A DNA stretch of 8,334 bases from Chlamydiota bacterium. Lineage in GTDB: Bacteria > Chlamydiota > Chlamydiia > Chlamydiales > JAJFMI01. This document shows positions 6,026 to 8,334 of this stretch, one piece after another (positions within the stretch are counted from its first letter, which is position 1; each line of letters starts with the position of its first letter). A program made the position numbers and the translations under genes. The stretch spans positions 1 through 8,334 of the forward strand of contig JAJFMI010000190.1 in the NCBI GenBank assembly GCA_021772235.1, written 5' to 3'. The notes beneath the pieces are model-generated. The model was not told the origin of the DNA. It saw only the letters and a program-made list of their open reading frames with translations, and ran no database searches.

Positions 6026-7195
6026 TTACATGCCAATTAAGTTTCTACGAAGCCAGACAAGCACAGGCATTGCTTTATCCCAAAAAGTTGAGCTATCCCC
6101 AGTGTATTTTACTTTTGCAGAAATCCATTTCTCATATTTACAGTACTTTCCGTCTTCATGCTTATCATAGTAATCTACGTGGATCTCATTTTGCCTAGGT
6201 GCTCCCCGACACTCCGGGCAGTTTGGTAAATCATTTCTACTTACACTAGAGGTGTATGTAACTTCATCATGAGAATAATGATAATTTCTTGATATTGATG
6301 TGACCAACCTATTATAAGCAATATTTATTCGTTTTAACTTTTCAGATATCGTTCCCAAAGCACAATGCAAGTGATAAGTATGATTCGAACAAAAATAGGT
6401 ATCAGCGCCTTCTTCTAAGCAAATTGCACAATCAGTATTTTCCCTTAACGACTGAAATACTGAAAAAAAATATTTATATCGAATTTTATGCGCATTCCAA
6501 TATTCCGTTCTTTGTAACTCAATTTCAGGTGTTGAAATTTGTATCCACCTCCACTGAGAAACCGCTAGCATAGAAGTCAACTGCAACGCACCCAATCCTA
6601 AATGCAGCCATTTGTTGTTTTTAGAAAAAACTCCCAAGGAAATATTTGTAACCATTGATACTAAATATATCGCTTGTGTGTAGTTTTGAATTGGTGCGAC
6701 ACCCCATGTAACAGGAAAAAGATTTTTTTCTTTAAGTGTTTCTTCGTCAGCCTCTGGAGCACACTTCTTATACCAATTGTCTAAGAGATTTTGAGAAGGT
6801 TTACATTTTTCATTTATCCTTGACGCAAGAGAGTATGCTGTCCAAGAGACTCCCGCAATCCCTAAGGAACTAAAAAGTAAAATCAACTGCAATCCGCCCT
6901 GGTATTTCAATAATGAATTCACAATCGAACTGGTCATATCAAGATGTTTTTTTGGTGCGGAACCAATCAGTTTACAAACCCCATAGAAGGCTGTTGTTAT
7001 ACTAACTGCATAAATAGGATCTTTGTAAGAATAAATTCTTTCCATCTGCTTGGCACCTTGTGATTGCAAATGCGTCAATGCAACCTGCGTCACTCCCAAG
7101 GTAAAAAAAACTTTATCCGCGTGACGTCCTGCAAAATAATAGGACTGGCCAATACACGCACCAATTCCCGACGTAACTGTTCTAAATGTATTCAT
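6026..7195 (-). CDS. Multi-pass membrane protein with C-terminal RING-H2 finger (putative E3 ubiquitin ligase effector)
   Basis: A protein of 389 residues that I do not recognise as a named gene. Hydrophobic segments lie at about 29-43, 59-78, 100-124, 172-190 and 196-213; the middle four form two hairpin-like pairs reminiscent of chlamydial inclusion-membrane proteins. The C-terminal half holds a complete RING-H2 pattern: C256-x2-C259-x9-C269-x2-H272-x2-H275-x2-C278-x47-C326-x2-C329. It starts with DCAICLEE, with I258 at the E2-contact position, and ends with CPECR, where R330 sits at the linchpin position. The x47 loop is near the upper limit for RINGs. Bacteria have no classical ubiquitin system, so a host target is inferred. 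There is no Sec-type signal peptide, and type III secretion would be expected. ATG at 7193-7195 has no Shine-Dalgarno sequence. The gene is AT-richer than its neighbours, suggesting acquisition. It lies 49 nt downstream of pssA on the same strand. Confidence 0.8.
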   Translation of the reverse strand: MNTFRTVTSGIGACIGQSYYFAGRHADKVFFTLGVTQVALTHLQSQGAKQMERIYSYKDPIYAVSITTAFYGVCKLIGSAPKKHLDMTSSIVNSLLKYQGGLQLILLFSSLGIAGVSWTAYSLASRINEKCKPSQNLLDNWYKKCAPEADEETLKEKNLFPVTWGVAPIQNYTQAIYLVSMVTNISLGVFSKNNKWLHLGLGALQLTSMLAVSQWRWIQISTPEIELQRTEYWNAHKIRYKYFFSVFQSLRENTDCAICLEEGADTYFCSNHTYHLHCALGTISEKLKRINIAYNRLVTSISRNYHYSHDEVTYTSSVSRNDLPNCPECRGAPRQNEIHVDYYDKHEDGKYCKYEKWISAKVKYTGDSSTFWDKAMPVLVWLRRNLIGM

Positions 7196-7244
7196 GAAAA
7201 TAGTTTATCAAGAATTGAATAAGAATTCTACTAAAATTATTTTT

Positions 7245-8063
7245 TCACTCATCCCCATCTTCAGGATTAAAATCCTTCAGAATATCGGACTTTTTGCGGA
7301 CAATATAGTGGGAAATCAAAAGCCCTAAAGCAACTAAGATATATCCCCAGGTAAGGACAGCAAAAACGATAGTGAATTGATAGAGAATTCCGTAGAGAAG
7401 AAAAATAGCAAAAATCACCGTTGCAAAGAGAAGATAAACCGAAGGGACGCGGATATGTACAGCCTTAAGACTGGGAAATTTGATTTTCGAGACCATCAGA
7501 CAGCCAACAAAAAGAGTGCAGAGAGTGAGGACAATGGATTTTGTCATTACGCTCATGGGAAACCACTCTATGCCTTTTGGCGAATTGAGAAAAAGATTGA
7601 TGGAGATGGCAGAAAGTGCGGCAGCAGGAATGGGCAGACCTGTAAAACTCGGTTTTTCATCGACAGGTTTCTTTTCAACCGCTTTTACACTGTAGCGTAC
7701 AAGACGCAAGACACCGCAGAGAGAAAAAAGAACCGCACCAAGAACAACAAAGAAAGAGAGCGGGGTGCCAAGCTCAGGCGAAAGGCTTTTTACTAATAAA
7801 ACAGAGGGTGCCACACCAAAAGTGATCGCGTCGGAAAGCGAGTCAAACATCAGACCAAATTCGCTTTCTGCATGCAGCGCGCGCGCAACAGCGCCATCAA
7901 GAAAATCAGCAAGCGAGGCAAGGATGAGCAAAAGACTTGAGGAAAGTAGAACACCATAGATGCCCATATCTTCACCAACCAAATTAGCTTTAAAGATAAC
8001 GTAAAGACCGCATGAGAGCCCAAAAGCTGTGATGATATTTGGTATAAGATAAATCTGTCGCAT
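7245..8063 (-). CDS. pssA: CDP-diacylglycerol--serine O-phosphatidyltransferase
   Basis: An inner-membrane enzyme of 272 residues that joins CDP-diacylglycerol and L-serine to give phosphatidylserine and CMP, the first step towards phosphatidylethanolamine. The CDP-alcohol phosphotransferase signature is intact: D56-G57-x2-A60-R61-x8-G70-x3-D74-x3-D78, with the additional D53. FTGLPIPAAA (140-149) is the hallmark of the PssA subfamily. Multiple hydrophobic segments cover the rest (about 5-24, 35-52, 102-120, 145-158, 171-190, 205-227, 230-250), and the C-terminus is charged. The ATG at 8061-8063 has AAGG about 10 nt upstream. An extended -10 promoter lies at 8091-8120. The gene is divergent from the probable nrdA, the same neighbour pair I recall from C. 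trachomatis (CT826-CT827). The RING gene follows 49 nt downstream and could be read through from this promoter. Confidence 0.95.
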   Translation of the reverse strand: MRQIYLIPNIITAFGLSCGLYVIFKANLVGEDMGIYGVLLSSSLLLILASLADFLDGAVARALHAESEFGLMFDSLSDAITFGVAPSVLLVKSLSPELGTPLSFFVVLGAVLFSLCGVLRLVRYSVKAVEKKPVDEKPSFTGLPIPAAALSAISINLFLNSPKGIEWFPMSVMTKSIVLTLCTLFVGCLMVSKIKFPSLKAVHIRVPSVYLLFATVIFAIFLLYGILYQFTIVFAVLTWGYILVALGLLISHYIVRKKSDILKDFNPEDGDE

Positions 8064-8090
8064 GTCTGTATCGCCTTCTTTAACTCTTCA

Positions 8091-8120
8091 TTTATAGCAT
8101 GAATTAAGCTTACTTGTCAC
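8091..8120 (-). promoter_or_regulatory. Extended -10 promoter for pssA
   Basis: On the minus strand GTGACA (8115-8120) is followed by 18 nt and TATAAA (8091-8096), with TG one base before the -10 hexamer (TGCTATAAA). Transcription would begin near 8084, about 20 nt before the pssA ATG. It shares the 172-bp divergent region with the nrdA-type control region but does not overlap the NrdR boxes. Confidence 0.6.
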
Positions 8121-8156
8121 GCCAAAACGTTGGTTTTTAGGGAGGAAATTTTTTCC

Positions 8157-8186
8157 TAGACTTTTTGTGTCGTTCTACAATATATA
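8157..8186 (+). promoter_or_regulatory. Putative promoter of the gene at 8236, overlapped by an NrdR box
   Basis: TAGACT at 8157-8162, an 18-nt spacer and TATATA at 8181-8186 form a plausible promoter; TACAAT at 8176-8181 is an alternative -10. Either -10 lies within the first NrdR box (8175-8190), the arrangement expected for repression. A small hairpin AGGAAA-TTT-TTTCCT at 8143-8157 lies just upstream. Confidence 0.45.
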
Positions 8187-8190
8187 GTGT
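8175..8190 (+). promoter_or_regulatory. NrdR box 1
   Basis: CTACAATATATAGTGT matches the NrdR-box consensus ACACWATATATWGTGT at 14 of 16 positions, including the ATATAT core and the full right arm. NrdR is the ATP/dATP-sensing repressor of ribonucleotide reductase genes. The box overlaps the likely -10 element of the gene at 8236. Confidence 0.75.
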
Positions 8191-8206
8191 GTAAGAGACA
8201 AGGTAA

Positions 8207-8222
8207 CCACAACATATTGTAA
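8207..8222 (+). promoter_or_regulatory. NrdR box 2
   Basis: CCACAACATATTGTAA matches the NrdR-box consensus at 12 of 16 positions. Its start is 32 bp from that of box 1, about three helical turns with 16 bp between boxes. This is the tandem phasing typical of NrdR operators and makes both calls stronger than either alone. Confidence 0.7.
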
Positions 8223-8235
8223 TTTTAGAGGAATC

Positions 8236-8334
8236 ATGAGCGATACAAAAAGAGCTGTTAAAGAGCGAAAAGAGAAACTCATTAGCAGAATTGCAGGGAA
8301 CATGAAAAAAGGCACGGTAACAACTTTTACTGTG
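8236..8334 (+). CDS. nrdA: 5' end of a gene, probably ribonucleotide reductase alpha subunit
   Basis: Only the first 33 codons are present and the frame is open to the window edge. The ATG at 8236 has AGAGG 4 nt upstream. The visible residues are mostly basic (MSDTKRAVKERKEKL...) and end in GTVTTFTV. They carry no diagnostic motif, although a V/T-rich strand could lead into the ATP-cone that opens many NrdA proteins. The assignment rests on context: two phased NrdR boxes directly upstream, and divergence from pssA, which in C. trachomatis neighbours nrdA-nrdB as I recall. If correct, the product reduces ribonucleoside diphosphates for DNA synthesis together with NrdB. The N-terminus differs from the C. 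trachomatis NrdA start as I remember it. Confidence 0.6.
   Translation, partial: MSDTKRAVKERKEKLISRIAGNMKKGTVTTFTV

Noticed and set aside
5923..6198. A 91-codon plus-strand frame beginning with TTG
   Set aside because: Most of it is antisense to the RING gene, it has no ribosome site, and the first part covers a hairpin in the convergent gap.
7211..7229. Inverted repeat AGAATT-N7-AATTCT between pssA and the RING gene as a terminator
   Set aside because: The stem is six AT-rich base pairs with no T-tract positioned after it, so it is not convincing as a terminator or operator.
1..8334. tRNA, rRNA or CRISPR arrays
   Set aside because: No cloverleaf-type sequence, rRNA segment or regularly spaced short repeats were seen by eye on either strand.

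Overview
The window looks like chromosomal DNA of a member of the Chlamydiae, most likely an amoeba-associated or 'Chlamydia-related' lineage rather than Chlamydia itself. The argument is gene content and order. The left part carries a PhoH-type ATPase, a small conserved cysteine-rich protein and a secreted tandem-SH3b protein, which resembles the order I recall for C. trachomatis CT015-CT016-CT017. The right part carries rmuC (yigN), pssA and what is probably the first codons of nrdA, resembling CT825-CT826-CT827. These locus correspondences are from memory and were not checked. Composition is mixed: the housekeeping genes are near 45-53% GC in the lines I sampled, while one accessory gene (6026-7195) is clearly richer in A+T.

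Layout. 1-532 (-): 5' part of a PhoH-family ATPase that lacks the usual N-terminal PIN domain. 533-824: divergent intergenic region with a good sigma70-type promoter and CIRCE-like half sites. 825-1526 (+): protein with two cysteine clusters, the C-terminal one SWIM-like. 1535-2043: a roughly 500-bp imperfect palindrome that looks like a foldback/MITE-type element. 2147-3298 (+) and 3301-4077 (+): a secreted SH3b protein, then a DUF455 ferritin-like protein 2 nt downstream (TTG start). 4069-5199 (-): RmuC, overlapping the DUF455 gene tail to tail. 5215-5910 (+): a short APH/kinase-fold protein, divergent from rmuC with almost no spacer. 6026-7195 (-): a multi-pass membrane protein with a complete C-terminal RING-H2 finger. 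7245-8063 (-): PssA. 8236-8334 (+): start of a gene preceded by two tandem NrdR boxes, hence probably nrdA.

How the parts fit together. Most of the window is chlamydial core: nucleic-acid maintenance (PhoH, RmuC), phosphatidylethanolamine synthesis (PssA) and dNTP supply (NrdA under NrdR). Placed between the conserved neighbours rmuC and pssA are two genes that look host-directed or accessory: the small kinase-like protein and the membrane RING protein. The latter is the most exciting item. It has the layout expected of an inclusion- or host-membrane-anchored E3 ubiquitin ligase: hydrophobic hairpins first, then a RING with all eight zinc ligands, the E2-contact isoleucine and the linchpin arginine. 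The secreted SH3b protein may also be host-facing, since its closest recalled counterpart in Chlamydia is the Ctad1 adhesin. Also notable are the giant palindrome and the tandem NrdR operator.
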